This document shows positions 12,403 to 24,785 of a stretch of 64,000 bases of DNA, piece after piece (position 1 is the first letter of the stretch; every line of letters begins with the position of its first letter). The stretch comes from Pyrus communis (Eukaryota; Streptophyta; Magnoliopsida; Rosales; Rosaceae): positions 7,983,724-8,047,723 of the forward strand of contig NC_084815.1 in the NCBI RefSeq assembly GCF_963583255.1. Reading direction: 5' to 3'. The notes under the pieces are model-generated. The model saw only the letters and a list, made by a program, of their open reading frames with translations. It searched no databases and was not told the DNA's origin. Made by a program: the position numbers and the translations under genes.

Positions 12403-12518
12403 GTTCCTAGAAACAAAACCATGAGGGTGTGGTCGGGGTCCAAAGCGGACAATATCATGCTACGGTGGTGGAATGGGCCCGGGATGTGGTAGACCCCGGG
12501 CCGGGATGTGACACTTTC

Positions 12519-13345
12519 TCATCTCTTTCTCTCTCTAACTCAGTCATTGTCTCCATTTCTAAAAATAATTACATGTTTGTTCAATTAAGTCTTTTGGATT
12601 TGCAGAGATTGGAAGTCGAACAAAAGAGGGATGGGGAAGAGATAGCTCGAAATGTGTTCTGGAAATCTTTATTTGTTTATGTGTTTTTTTTTTATTTTAG
12701 ATTTTTGGGTTTCAATCTAGAGTTTTGCATTTTAATTCATGCACACTACATGTAGACGACATGCACAATTATCTTACTTAAGGCATTTGCGCTGGCACAA
12801 TTATCTTACTTGAGGCAATCTCTTTTGTGTACAGGTTGGATGAAGAAAGTAAGAAAAGGGAATGCCAACAATAAAGTTGTGGGATCTTGGTGGTTAACCT
12901 AGGTTTCGAATTATGCAGGAAAGATATTATCGTGCAGTTTCCTCTATTGTGTATGTTTCTGCTTACTTGTACATTTTGTAGGTATATGATTTGAATGTGT
13001 TTTTTTTTTTTTTTTTTTTTTTGTTTTCCAACTATGACCGTAAACATTGTAGTTATTGTTAATGAAACACTACAATTGTTAGTTTTTTGTTCACATATGC
13101 AGTGATACGATTGCCAGTCTTCCATAAAAGGCAATGGTAACGCCACTTACTACTCAAAACTCTCTCAAGTTTTCTTCTCTCTACTGCTTTTCTGACTTAG
13201 GCATCGGAGACCCTTTGGAGGACACCTTTCCCCTTTAAGGGTGTCCGTCAATTAGGCTACCGTAATTTGTTTTCTTGTAGTTGAAATTTTGTCAAATCAG
13301 CTGTGTACGGAATTTGTATCCGCAGATCTATATTAAAATATTAAT
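12519..13345. other. Unassigned, possibly old LTR sequence
   Basis: This holds a poly-T run (13001-13021), a short near-duplicate (ggcacaattatcttactt type at about 12760 and 12794), and a segment with a U5-like end (gaggacacctttcccctttaag at about 13218). Together with 11580-11884 it may be an old LTR interrupted by Cassandra. No ends or target duplication were found. Confidence 0.25.
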
Positions 13346-14640
13346 GAAACCTTATGCATACCATGTGGTAGTTTAGTGACAAAACAATATAGTTAAAGGA
13401 TAGGGTTAATCTTAGTTTACTATCCTGAAATTTCTTAGTTTTCAACATTTGATACATGAAGTTTTTTTCGTCCCAGTCTAGTACCTAAAGTCATAATTAT
13501 GAGACATTTTCATATATACATCTATTAAGATTGTTGTTATATTATCCGTTAACTGGTGACGTGGCACCCACATGAACAATGATTGGATGTCGTGTGTCAA
13601 TAACGGGCCACCTGTTCATTAATTTTTTTTTAAAATTTAATTTTTTTTCTGGACCGTCTCCTACGTCTTCCCAAGTCCTGACCTTGCCTCCTTTCTCTCA
13701 TCTCCACCCACGCAACCCTAAATTCAATTAATTCTCCAATTCCCACTACGACGACCACCGTCCCCTTCCTCAACCTCCAGGTCCCACTTCAATTAATTCT
13801 CACTTTCAATTGTTCTTCTCTACACGATGACACCCAAATCTTGCAGGTATTCTCGCTCCCATTCTCGACCTCATCTCTCTCTACCTCTGTGATTTTTAAT
13901 TTCTTTTTTTTTTCTTCCATTTTTTGTGAATTTTTTTTTTCCATTTTTTATGAATTTTGAAGAACGTTCTTAAGCAAATATTAGCCAAGCACAAGTGGGA
14001 TTTGCAGGACGTTAGGGACTCCAGGCTGGATGTGGGCAGGGGTCTGATTCGGGAGCACCTAACGGTACAAGTTCCGGGTTAGATTCAGGAAGATCCACAT
14101 CGGCGTCTAGTTTTGTGACGACGTCTCTTCCTGGAAGAAGTTTAGGAAACCTAGGACCCATTTGGGCTTTCTTGTGCAGAAGCTCAGCTCTATGATGGTT
14201 GTTGACACCTTCGAAGTGGAGGGTCCATTTGAGTTGTTGTGGGACCAGCGTTGTCGAAAGATTAGTGGGCCTGCGAGCTCCAATTGATTCCGAGCAAGGG
14301 GTTGGAGGATTGAACTATGTGACGAACTTCATGCGACGACATCTTTTGGATGGGGTTGGGTTTTGGAGTGTGGAGGATGGGGTTGGGTTTTCAGATGAGG
14401 AAGATGAGGGTTTGGAGCAGGAGGTGGCCGGTGATGGTGAGACGGATTTGATTGATTGTATGAGAATTTTTAAGTTGATAAACTAGAAAGTTTTAGACTT
14501 TTATATGGGCTAACTTCATCAATTTAATGGATTGTTAGACGTTCAAAGAGAAAATGTGTAAATTAATACAATTCAAAACTCAAGGTGCAATGTGAGGAAA
14601 TTGGAACCCTTATCCCATTGTAAAAATGCTAAATTTTTTT
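13346..14640 (+). other. Repeat containing an unrecognised gene fragment
   Basis: 13352-13405 and 14480-14630 match the split repeat at 123-175 and 6215-6420, so this is a second copy of that family. Between them is GC-richer sequence with coding-like texture. One frame reads FCDDVSSWKKFRK and continues through VVDTFEVEGPFELLWDQRC over about 55 codons (14113-14285) before a stop. A separate open frame covers 14265-14486 and ends in an acidic stretch. No family is recognised. It could be a captured host gene fragment carried by a non-autonomous transposon, or a decayed gene. No intact start or splice structure could be assigned. Confidence 0.35.
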
Positions 14641-14647
14641 TTTTTTT

Positions 14648-15751
14648 GTGATCCTTGTAGTGACACGTTACTTTCCATGTAACCTTCGTGGTGAAAAAAC
14701 TTTTAATTAAACCCTCGTGGTGGGCTTTGTTAGCAACTGATGTCCAAATTCAAATTTCCATTAGTCTTCCATTAAATAAGCTCACATGACTATCACATGA
14801 AGGGTCAAATTCGTCATTTCAATCCAAATTACATCTTATTCAATGGACATCTAGTATAATTTAGGGTTTAACTAAAATTAGATTTTATAGGGCAAATAAA
14901 AAAAAAGCTTGAAAGACTGAAACTAAACCTGTAAAACCACGTCAATGGCTAGGAGAAGAGGTAAAAGTGAAGTCGCGTTCTTAGGTATGATTTAATTTCA
15001 TTTGGAAATCCTAATAATTCTAAAATACCATGGTTTTTTTTTTTTTTTTTTCCAATGCCATCATGAGTTAGAGAGTCTTAGTCTTACTTGAATTTTCATT
15101 CTTGCAATTTGTACCAGTTTGAATACATAAATGCCTTTCAGTTTTGTCTTAAATTGGTAATGTGGTTTTATGCAGGCCCTAGTTGGACAATACACAACCT
15201 TTCAATTTTTTTTCTTAATCTTCTTTGAATTTTAGTTCTTTAACTTTCTTATGCTCTTGAAGTTCATATGGGGAGGGCAGACTTGCAGATTGAATTTTCT
15301 ACAATGCCCTTCACCTGTCTGAATGCATATATACTGCATTTCACCCATTGTCTTTTAACTCTTTAAGTTATTCTTGTGTATATGATATGTGATTTTCCTA
15401 CATTATATAGGTTGAGATACATATGCTATCAAATTGGGGTGATGGTTAGTGATGTTGGAAGAGGTCCACTAGTGGCTATGGTTGTAGCTGGGAGCTTGAG
15501 TTGAGATACAAGAACTGCTAGGTTTTTTTTTTATCTTTACAAGTTTCTTTTATTTGTAATTTTATTTTAATTCAATCATGTTTTTGTCTTTTTATTTTCC
15601 AAAATAAATAAACTTAATTTTGGCTGATCAACATGTGATAGTCACATGATTTATTGAACGGAAGACTAACGAAACTTTGAATTTGGACCTTCATTGCTAA
15701 CAGGGCTCAACACGAGAGTTTAATTAATAGCTTTTTCACCACAAGGATCAC
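14648..15751. mobile_element. Mutator-like non-autonomous element with ~150-bp inverted ends
   Basis: Left end gtgatccttgtagtgac and right end cacaaggatcac are the starts of terminal inverted repeats. These extend for about 150 bp with good similarity, including gactatcacatg and ttaattaaac blocks on both sides. The 0.8-kb interior is AT-rich and non-coding. Long inverted ends suggest a MULE-type element. A 9-bp target duplication is not evident because the left flank is a poly-T run. Confidence 0.65.
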
Positions 15752-16399
15752 ATCCAGAGCAGCACTGAGTAGGAAACAACTATTTAAATGTATGGAGTGT
15801 AACAAACACCTAATTGGAACATAATATCTAATATGGTTATTCAATTAAAACACTAGTAAAAAAACTAGCTTGCATGACGAAACAAATTTCGTCGCACAAA
15901 AGCACCTTGCACGACAACACAAAATGTCATCGCACAAAACAGAGGAAAGGAAAAAAAAAATTGCGTGACAAAAAACTTCGTCGCTCATGGCAACTTTACG
16001 CAACGAATATCCCTTGTTTGCGCAAAGTCAACAAGAAAAACGCACGGGTGATAACTTTGGCGCGAGTTGGCGCGAGAACCTTGTGCGATGAAAATGGACT
16101 TTGGGCAACAAATATTTCATCGCGCAAGTTCCTGCCAGCTTTAACTCTAACCATTAAGTGCAAGTGAATCAGGAATCAATATTGCATTTAGTACAGATGT
16201 TTGAGCGAGGAAGAATTCGTTGCGCAAAGGCCTCATCTTTCCTATAAATATGCGCTTCAACGTCCTTATTCTTCACAATTCTATTCTCCTTATTCATCAC
16301 AATTCTGTTCGTGGTGAGATGTAAGATAAAAACAAGGATTAGAGCGTGACCGATGCCGACACGAATGATTTAAGGTAGGATTTTGAGTTCGCACATGTG

Positions 16400-16720
16400 A
16401 TTGTTGTAGCCATGGGGAACAATTGTCCTACTACTAAGTGGCGTTCTTGGAAAGATGTGCTCGAGAATGCGAAGAAGGTGATGATGGAAGAATTATTAGT
16501 AAGTATATTATTGATGGATCAATAAGTAATTTTGTGAAATTTTTTATTATATGTTGGAATTAATTATTTGCATATATGTTTAACAGTGTAAGTATACTCT
16601 TGATAATGATACGAACAAATAGTTGATGAAGTTGATGAAGATGCGTTGAAGGATGGATACAATAGGTGGCGTTACAAAGTCTAGCGGAATGGAGGACCAT
16701 CGAAATAATAGTTTTAAATT
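16400..16720 (+). pseudogene. Ptta-like transposase N-terminal fragment, copy alpha
   Basis: An exon-like piece ending at 16498 reads TTKWRSWKDVLENAKK and continues to EELL at a gtaagt donor. The next piece (from about 16590) reads LDNDTNK, then a stop, then a W-rich end. The pattern W..W..V.....K....EL followed by D.TN...L.........RW matches the other three fragments in this block and the corresponding exons of the larger Ptta-like gene at 25-27 kb. Stops show it is dead. Confidence 0.5.
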
Positions 16721-17291
16721 TATGTTTTGTATGACAATGTTTAAATTTAAGGTTTTATTTTTTTATTTTTTATTTTTTATTTTTTTATTTTTTATAAGTT
16801 ATGTATTTAGACTTAATTAGGGTTTAATTCATGTATGGGTTTTTAAATAATTGAATGGATTAAATCAATTTATTTAAGGTTTTATTTATTTGTAGAATAA
16901 ATATTATAACTGAATATTTGTTTGTAATTATTTAAGGTTTTAATTATTTTACGGAAAGTTTTTTTTGTCTTTCAATGTTTGCACGACGAATAGTAGTAAG
17001 CGTCTCATAATGGGTGTTTGAGCAACGAACACGTTCGTCGCACAAGATTACTTTACGCGGCGACTACATCTGTTTGTCGCATAAGACGAATTTACACGAC
17101 GACTACTACTATTTGTCATGCAAAGGGTTCTGAAGATATAGTCTGACTGGTTAGCCAAGCATTAAATGCTAACATTTATAGTGGGCAGTTATGAGAATCT
17201 TGCTTGACGAACCATTGGTCGAGCAAAGTGTGTGGAGTTTTGTATAAACATGGTTTCAAAATTCTATTTTGCAAAGGTTTTATATCAAACG

Positions 17292-17915
17292 ATGGCTGAT
17301 TCAATTTCAGAGTCAACGAAAGGTTTGGATGAAGAAGGCTCTTTCACAAGGGGAAAGGTAAAAATAAATTATTGTTGACTTAATTGTTTTACAGTTGATA
17401 TCGTTGAAATTGTTGTATTAATAGTCTATATTACGTTTTAAATATTTGTGGTAGGAAAAAAAATGAAGAAAGCTGTGGTGACATTAGAGAAATACCGACG
17501 TAAGCGTTTGCCCTCCTTTGCTAACAAAAGGTTCAGCTGAAGCGTAAGCTGAACTTAATTGCAATATAGGGGGATTGGTGCGGGAGAAGTGTTCTATCGA
17601 GTTTAACTCTTGGAAAATGGTGCTTGTGGATGTGAAGAACTCGATGGTGTAGCAGTTATCAGTAAGTTTATATTATAGAATGTGTAATTGTGTTTGTTTA
17701 AAATTAATTTGTTTGCTATATTTAATTTAATTTTCTTGCCATTACAGGTTGTTTGGGGTGTTGATGAAACAAATGAGAAGCAGCGGAAGTATGTGGACGA
17801 CCTTTTGAAGAAGAAGTTCCGGGAGTGGAAGTTCGATGTACAATGGGCTACAGATCGTGCAGAAGTTGATAATGCCGATGTCGATGTACCTACTGATGAC
17901 GCAAAGGAAGATTGA
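17292..17915 (+). pseudogene. Ptta-like transposase N-terminal fragment, copy beta
   Basis: Exon 1 is 17292-17357 (MADSISESTKGLDEEG) with a gtaaaa donor. Exon 2, about 17458-17661, contains several stops but ends in the family pattern FNSWKMVLVDVKNSMV. Exon 3, 17749-17915, reads VVWGVDETNEKQRKYVDDLL, then FREWKFD, and ends in an acidic tail. The exon structure parallels the minus-strand copies at 38.6-40.2 kb. It lies between two patches of CACTA subterminal repeats. Function is lost or unknown; the relation to Ptta/En/Spm transposases is inferred from the exon pattern. Confidence 0.5.
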
Positions 17916-18539
17916 CCAAATTTGAATTTTTTTTTTTTATGAAATAAAATTTATTTAAACGTTATGTATTTGAGCATTATGTTGGAATTTATTTTAAAAT
18001 TTTCTGTTACATGCATGGAAGGCTTAAAGTTTACATTAGTTATAATATATATATTTTAGTTAATAAATTAGTTTTAATAAATATTTTGGTAATATATAAG
18101 TTGGTTTGATAATTTGAATTGGTAAAAAAAAATTTACATTAACAAGAAATAAAACGGAAAAAAAGAAAAGAAAAAATAAATAATGCTTTGCGCAACGAGC
18201 CTTGTATTTGTCGCTTAAATGGATAACAATATTAAAGACATAAATAAAACGGAAAAAAACACTTGTGCGACGAATTATGTATTTGTCGCCCTTAGATAAC
18301 TTGCTCGACAAATTATGTATTCGTCGCGCAAAGTGTTTGTCCCAAAAGCGATCTTTATAACTTGACGTTATAAGTTGCAGAGGGAGAAAACTCCTGCAAA
18401 TTATTGTTTCGGTTTTCTTCAATTTGGGATTCGTCAGTCCCATTTTCTCTCAATTTCTTCCTTTAAAACTTCATTCATCTAAATCTATAGGTTCATCGAG
18501 GTATTTCGTTGTGTTTCGTAAGGGTTTTTGTTATTTTCA

Positions 18540-19200
18540 TACTGGAAAACTCGTCGGAAATTAGGTAAACTTTAAACGTTCATAACTTCTTCAATACTCA
18601 ACAAAATAGAGTGATTCAAAAATGAAAATCATACTTATCGATGATACAAAGAGAATGATATCTTTCTTTACTGCTAACTTGTTCTGGTTTGGTCGGAAAA
18701 CTGCTCGAAAGTGGCTAACTCAAAAATGGTTAGCTATTTTCGAGCCATTGTCCAACCAAATGACGGTGAGTTAGCCTTCAAAAAAGGTACCGTTCTCTTT
18801 GTCTCGTTAAGAAGTAATATTTTTGTTTTTAAATCACTCGATTTGGTTAAGTATTGAAGAAGTTATGAACATTTAAAGTGTACCCAGTTTCCGGCGAGTT
18901 TTCTAGTTTTCTCGTGGACCAGTCACCTTTCAGGTTATTTTCCAGCCAGCTCTGGCAATCATTGGGCTTCCAAATAGGTATAATATTATTTTACACTTTC
19001 CTATCTTCATTTTGATATATTATGTGTCAAATTTGGTTAAGAAACGATTGAGTTACAAAGCTTTGAAAATTGCCCAAAATCATTTTTAACGAAAGGACCA
19101 AAATCATGGATGGTGGACAATCTCAAGGACCATTTCTATTGATTTTCAATCTCAGGGACCACTTCTATTGATCATGCAAATATCAGGGACTATTTTGTTT
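18540..19200. repeat. Foldback (long hairpin) element 1
   Basis: A long inverted repeat is centred near 18740. The arm with aaactttaaacgttcataac (18568) reappears inverted as gttatgaacatttaaagt (18862). The right arm extends further, to the ggaccaaaatcatggatgg end near 19105, while the left arm is truncated at about 18540. There is no coding content. It lies beside a second element of the same family. Confidence 0.7.
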
Positions 19201-20070
19201 AATAACCCTCCATGATTTTGGTCATTCCATTAAAAATGATTTTGTGCAATTTTCAAAGCTTTGTAACTCAATCGTTTCTTAACCAAATTCGATCCATAAT
19301 ATATCAAAATGAATATAGGAAAGTGTAGAATAAGATTATACCTATTTGGAAGGCCAATGGTTTCCAGAGATGGCCGGAAAATAGCCTGAAAGGTGACTGG
19401 TCTGCGGGAAAATTGGAAAACTCACCGGAAACGGGGTAAACTTTAAACGTTCATAACTTCTTCAATAATCAATGAAATCAAGTGATTCAAAAACGAAAAT
19501 AATACTCACTAATGAGACGAACATAATGGTACATTTTAGAAGGCTAACTCGTCGTGGTTTGGTCGGACAACGGCTCAAAAGTGGCTAACCATTTTCAAGT
19601 TAGCCACTTTTGAGCAGTTTTTTGGCCAAACCATGGCGAGTTAGCAGTAAAGAAGATACCATTCTCTTTTTCTTGTCGAGAAGTATGATTTTTGTTTTTG
19701 AATCACTTGATTTTGTTGAGTATTGAAGAAGTTATGAAGGTTTAAAATTTACCTAGTTTTCGGCAAGTTTTCCATCAGACCAGTCACCTTTCAGGCTATT
19801 TTCCGGCCATCTCCTGCAATCATTGGGATTCCAAAAAGGTATAATCTTGTTCTGCACTTTCTTATCTTCATTTTGATATATTATGGGTCGAATTTGATTA
19901 GGAATCGATTGAGTTACGAAGCTTTGAAAATTGCCCAAAGAGTTTTTAACAGAATGACCAAAATCATGGATGGGGGACAATCTCAGGGACCATTTCTATT
20001 AATTTTCAATCTCATGGACCATTTCTATTGATCATGCAAATCTCAAAGACCATTTTGTATAATAACCCAA
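19201..20070. repeat. Foldback (long hairpin) element 2, near complete
   Basis: Arms of roughly 380 bp (19205-19590 and 19600-19980) are inverted copies of each other. The centre is a short palindrome in which aaagtggctaacc is followed closely by its reverse complement (gttagccactttt). The outer ends read catgattttggtcattcc and ggaatgaccaaaatcatgg-like sequence. A related end fragment is at 45475-45590. Such transcripts could fold into a long duplex; whether small RNAs are made is unknown. Confidence 0.75.
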
Positions 20071-20079
20071 ACAGGTATA

Positions 20080-21184
20080 ACTTCACCAATTTAGTTCTAA
20101 ACAAGAAGAAATTGAAATGAGAGCGCTGCAAAAGCCTAACCAACCTCGAACTCGACAGTAATCTCATCGGAGTTCGAAGTCGAGATTAGGCATGTAGGTG
20201 CAGAGTGATATAGGGTCAAAAACTGATAACTCATATATTTCATGCATTTATACCATCCATTTCTAGTCTATTTGTGATGTTTTTTAGTTAAACTGGTTGC
20301 ATTTTACCTTATTTTGTGTTAGTGTGTAGTTACATGTACTTTAGGATCAATTTGAAGGCAAAGGAAGTGAAAACATGCCATTTTTGAAGCCCAAGTAAAG
20401 AATCCAAGATGAATCTGGTTTGTTAGAAGACTAGGAGCAAAATGGGAAAGGAATTGGAATATTTAGCCTGATTTGGAGGAGCCAAATAAGGAAAAACGTT
20501 CAAAACTTTGGCTTAATGGTTGGGATCACTTTGTAATCAGCTACAGCCCCATTTAGCCTATAAATACTAGGGTTTCAGATCACTTTTTCACAAGCCCCCC
20601 CTTAGGGGTCGCCAGTGATCTGTCTTTCTTCTCTTTCTTTGGCCTTTCTTCCAGAAACAAAACCCTATTTGCCTTCACCATCCGCTGCCATCGAAGAAAT
20701 CACGCAGCTGCGTTGTTCTTGAAGGATTTCAACATCAGAATTGCTTCTAGGGGGTTTCTTCTATGAACTTTAATTTCACTCATGTTGTTCTTGATATTTA
20801 TATATTCTGTAATCATGTTGTGTAATTAACTTCATAGCTAGGGAATTCGATGTAGCCTTGCAAACCTACTCTATGTTATTAAGTTAAAGTATTCAAACTA
20901 TCAATCTGTGTTCTTGTTTCATTCATTGGTTTTATAGTTTAATTTGTTTGTTAATCTTAATGTTTGATCACCATTAAGGCTGCTTATGAAGTATTTGATC
21001 AAGGTTATATAGTACACATCATGCTTAATCTTGGGAGACATATGAATGAATGAAGAAATTGTTATGGATACATCCTACCATGTGATTTCTTTGGTTCTTC
21101 GAAGTTTTCTTATTCTTAATGGATTCTTATTTGGTAATCTAAGTTGAACACCACAACTAGGTTGCAGATTAGGAGTACTTGATC
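20080..21184 (+). repeat. LTR-like sequence, + orientation, interrupted by a later LTR
   Basis: From about 20224 (tgataactcat) the sequence has LTR features: a TATA box (cctataaatact at 20559), then a pyrimidine-rich leader and no coding frame. A solo LTR of another family inserted at 21190. The interrupted sequence resumes at 23424. The full boundaries of this older LTR were not found. Confidence 0.4.
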
Positions 21185-21189
21185 ACAAC

Positions 21190-23418
21190 TGATAGGGATT
21201 TTTACCACTTGCAAAAGTAGGGATAAAAACACTTAAAATACTTGCAAGAGAATAAGGTAGTTGTAGTATAAACGACTTAAGCAAGGCTCTTTTCCGCAGG
21301 GATTATTTAAAAAAATTTATGAAAAACCCTAATCCTAGTTAATTATCTGAAAGAAAAGATTGGAAAATGTTGATTTTGAATTTAAAAGTAATAAAAACGA
21401 ATTTTAATAAAAGTAATTTAGGGAAAGTAACTAATAATCAATTAAAAAGGAAACAAATCAAAGAGAAGGTTTTGAGAAACAAATTTGGAAAAACACTAGG
21501 GTTCCACCATCCCCTTAACAATCTTATGTAGATTTACTAATTACTTATGAACTACCCATGCAACTTTGAAGGTTAGGTTTTCCTAATGTATACTCTACTC
21601 ATGGTATTCAAGTTAGAACATATATCAAACATGCAATCTATCTGTGGTATTCAAATCAAATATAAACATGCATGACTCATTACGCTTTGTGAAAACCCTT
21701 TGAAAAACTATGCAACCCCTAAGACATGGTATTCATCCTAAGTGAAATTACAACTATTAATCACAAGAAGCAATACCCAATTCCCCGGTGGTATTCCGAC
21801 CGAATTGTGTCCAATTACTTATCTAAACATCTTAATGGTCCCGAATTATTAAGACACAAAGATAGTTTAAAGCACAATGATTAATAATTCAAAGTATGCA
21901 TGTATAATATCATAAGCAATTAAATAAATACTACATATTCATGCTAAGGCTCAAGACTTCGCCCTAGCAAAAGAAAATTAGCTACGCATATTCATAATTA
22001 AAATCAACATAATTGTATTAAACTAGAAAAAGAATGACAACACCTTGTAGAATAAAATCTGAATATCTCTAAGCTTTGCCCAAAGTCTTCTCCCAATCTT
22101 GCATACATTCTCCCCCATACCCTAGGTCTCAAAAATGCTTATTTATACTACTCTAAATAAAATCCTCCTACTAAAAAGGTCTTAGAATAAGACTAGGAAA
22201 CTAAATAAATTGAAATAAAATAGGAAACATAATTAACTTGGTAAATTCGCCTAGAAATCTGCATAGCCACGTTTTAGACCCATATCAAATTGGCCGAAAA
22301 TAGCTAGATTCAAAGTTTGGACAATTATGAACACTTCTCCAGAAGGCTATGAACCCATCTGAGATCATCTTGGGCTCCAAAAGCAGAGTTCAAGCCCAAA
22401 AATGTCACTTTCCAACAACTCGCACTGCTCATTTATTCAATCGCTAGAAAATAACCACTTGGTAGAAAAATCCCAAATTTTGACATGAACACGCCAAGAG
22501 AAACATGAATTGAAAATATAAAGCAAAATATCAAATGAGTGTTACTAGATCCATCTCATTGTTCTATTTGTACACACACGTTGTAATCTCACCCACCATA
22601 AAAAAATAAGAAAAATAACCTATTATCTTCCCACCCACCATTATCCCCAAAGTACCCTTCCAATCTCCACCATTGACACCGTTCACCAGCACAGCCTACC
22701 CCTTCCTATAGCCATTACTGACTGATGAGAAGCACAACCTACCCCTTGACATCCATATTGCTTCTCTAGCCTGTTCTCCTATCTATTTTTTTATTATTTA
22801 AATAATATTTTAATATAAGGAAAATGATTATATATATATATATATATATGATTGAAATAGAGGGAAGTAAAATAGCAACCACCCTTCTGCACACCATCCC
22901 GACTATCCCCATGGCTGACCACTTAGGTGATGCAACAATAGAACGAAGAGTCAGTCGCTCAATCAATCATAGAATCAAAGCCGAAAGAATAAGAAGTGAA
23001 ATCGGTAGACAAAGAAACTCCGATGACATCCATATATGGCTTGATGCATTCAGTGTATTTGGGATTTGTACTACGACTAGCTCGACGAATACAAAGATCA
23101 ATTCATGATTCAATAATTTAGGATCCAATAAACATAAATTAAAATATAGGAGTAAAGTGATGACGAGACGTTTGAGAATTGAGATTACGAGTTGCTAGGA
23201 GTGTGGGTGGAAGTTAACGATCTGATCTTGTTTCCCTTAGTCCTTATTTGACATTTTACGTGAGGATAAATTGGTAATTAAATTTTTTAATAAAGAGTGG
23301 GTGTAGAAATAAGACAGAGGGGTGGTAATAGTAGCACTCTATCCAAAATTTTACCAAAATAATTACCAAATTAATATTAAGAATAGGGTAAAATATATAA
23401 TATAATATTGACTCATCA
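21190..23418 (-). mobile_element. Solo LTR, family A copy 1 (with nested element)
   Basis: It begins tgatagg and ends gactcatca. It is flanked by a perfect 5-bp duplication acaac (21185-21189, 23419-23423). Without the 803-bp nested insertion it is about 1.43 kb, matching the copies at 58741 and 61427. A TATA-like tataaata read on the minus strand suggests minus orientation. No internal retroelement sequence adjoins it, so it is an LTR left by LTR-LTR recombination. Confidence 0.88.
22537..23339. mobile_element. Non-autonomous Mutator-like element nested in the solo LTR
   Basis: Inverted ends gagtgttacta and tagtagcactc continue into further imperfect matching (ttctatttgtacac against gtgtagaaataag). 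Comparison with the other family A LTRs shows 22537-23339 is inserted DNA. The flanks (atatcaaat, tatccaaaa) may be a degraded 9-bp duplication. It contains an AT microsatellite (22831-22848) and no recognisable protein. Confidence 0.65.
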
Positions 23419-23516
23419 ACAACCACACAACAAATGGATGATCATAAATGAGTAAAACGAACCCTAGTTGCAGATTGGAGAGTTGAATGCGTTTTGACTT
23501 AATTTTCATGGAATTG

Positions 23517-23662
23517 GCTTGTAATGGTGAAATTGGTATCCCTAGTTCCATTGCCATTATTTCTGAATCGACCTATCATTTGTTTTTATGCTTGTAATGG
23601 TGAAATTGGTATCCCTAGTTCCATTGCCATTATTTCTGAATCGACCTATCATTTGTTTTTAT
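23517..23662. repeat. Perfect 73-bp tandem duplication
   Basis: 23517-23589 and 23590-23662 are identical and both start gcttgtaatggtgaaattgg. The lack of divergence points to a recent slippage or unequal exchange event. Confidence 0.92.
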
Positions 23663-24164
23663 CTTTCTTGCATTTGAAGGTTATTTTAGTTTTCAATTGA
23701 AAAATCTAAATTCAGTTTGCATTTTCAATGTTTAGTTAGGGTTCACATAAAGCCCAAAAATGTATACACCATCTATGGTGGATATTTGCTGTTCTACAGG
23801 TTACTTGAACTTATGCCTCCACCATCTACGGCGGTGCCCGAATTTAGTTCCAACAATTCTTATATTCCACAAAGTGAGTAGGTAAAAGATACACCTACTA
23901 TGCTTCTCGAACTACAATCAGGTTTAGATTAATTAAAATATCGCTAGAATGAAAGATGTGGGTGAAACATATGATTTCTGTAAAGTCACTACATGAACCA
24001 AATAGACCGTATAAATGAAGTTACAACGACCCAAATAGTACTGATGCACAGCATTCTCATATAGACTAAAGTAACTATCGATATAAACTAAAGTAACTGC
24101 AAATTATAATTAGATTAAAGAAACAAAAGACAATACCCAAAGGGAAACGATCTTCTTGTACTAG
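23663..24164. other. Unassigned, with a repeat shared with 58 kb
   Basis: 23930-24110 resembles 58030-58200 (tgaaccaaat, gacc, gaagtt, caacgacccaaatag blocks in the same order). No coding frame is seen. Confidence 0.35.
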
Positions 24165-24785
24165 ATATAAATACTCTGTCATCGTGGTTGATGATTTCAC
24201 CAAATATAGTTGGTTGTATCCATTGCAGTACAAATCTGATGTGTGCTCTATACTTGAGAATTTTGTTCTGAAGGTTTAAACTTTGTTTAATAGTAAGGTT
24301 CAATATCGAAGGTCCGATCAGGGGTGATTCTTAAGTACTATATATTTTACAAAGCTTTCTTAATGCTCAAGGAATTGCTCATCAACTGAATTGTCCACAC
24401 ACTTCTGAGCAAAATAGGTGTGCACAGAGGAGATATAGACATGTTATTGACACGGGTAGAACTTTATTAACTCACAGTGGTTTACCTTCTTAGTATTAGG
24501 TAGAGGCATTTTAAACTGCAGTCTATCTCATTAATAGATTTCCTCCTCAGTCCTCTCATGTTAGTCCTCGGGAACTTTTGTTAAAGGCTACTCCTGAATA
24601 TCACACATTGAAAACCTTTGGATGTGCTTGCTATATATCCTTAGCTACAACCCTATGCTTTTAATAAATTGGATACAAAGAGCAAGTTTTGTGTTTTTCT
24701 GGGGTTTAGCTTGAATCACAGCTATATAAATGTCTAGATCCTGTGACAAATAAGCTATACATTTTAGGCATGTGGTGTCATGTTC
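24165..24785 (+). pseudogene. Decayed Copia integrase fragment
   Basis: Conceptual reading across several frameshifts and stops gives Copia integrase-core landmarks in order: a VDDFTKYSWLYPL-like start, an F....QGI.HQLNCPHTSEQN segment near 24375, then AVYLINR, SPRELL and TFGCACY-like pieces up to about 24640. It is too broken to encode protein. No LTRs were assigned to it. Confidence 0.7.

Larger units (their letters stand above)
11885..12513 (+). mobile_element. Cassandra-type TRIM retrotransposon, complete
   Basis: Two LTRs (11885-12171 and 12244-12513) enclose a 72-bp internal domain with a PBS (tggtataagagcc at 12175, one base off the tRNA-Met complement) and a G-rich polypurine tract (aaggggggggtgg at 12229). 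A perfect 5-bp target duplication ctttc flanks it (11880-11884, 12514-12518). Each LTR contains a 120-bp 5S-rRNA-like block, the hallmark of Cassandra. The 3' LTR lacks about 17 bp at its start. The first LTR starts TA rather than TG, consistent with G-to-A decay. It encodes no protein. Confidence 0.93.
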
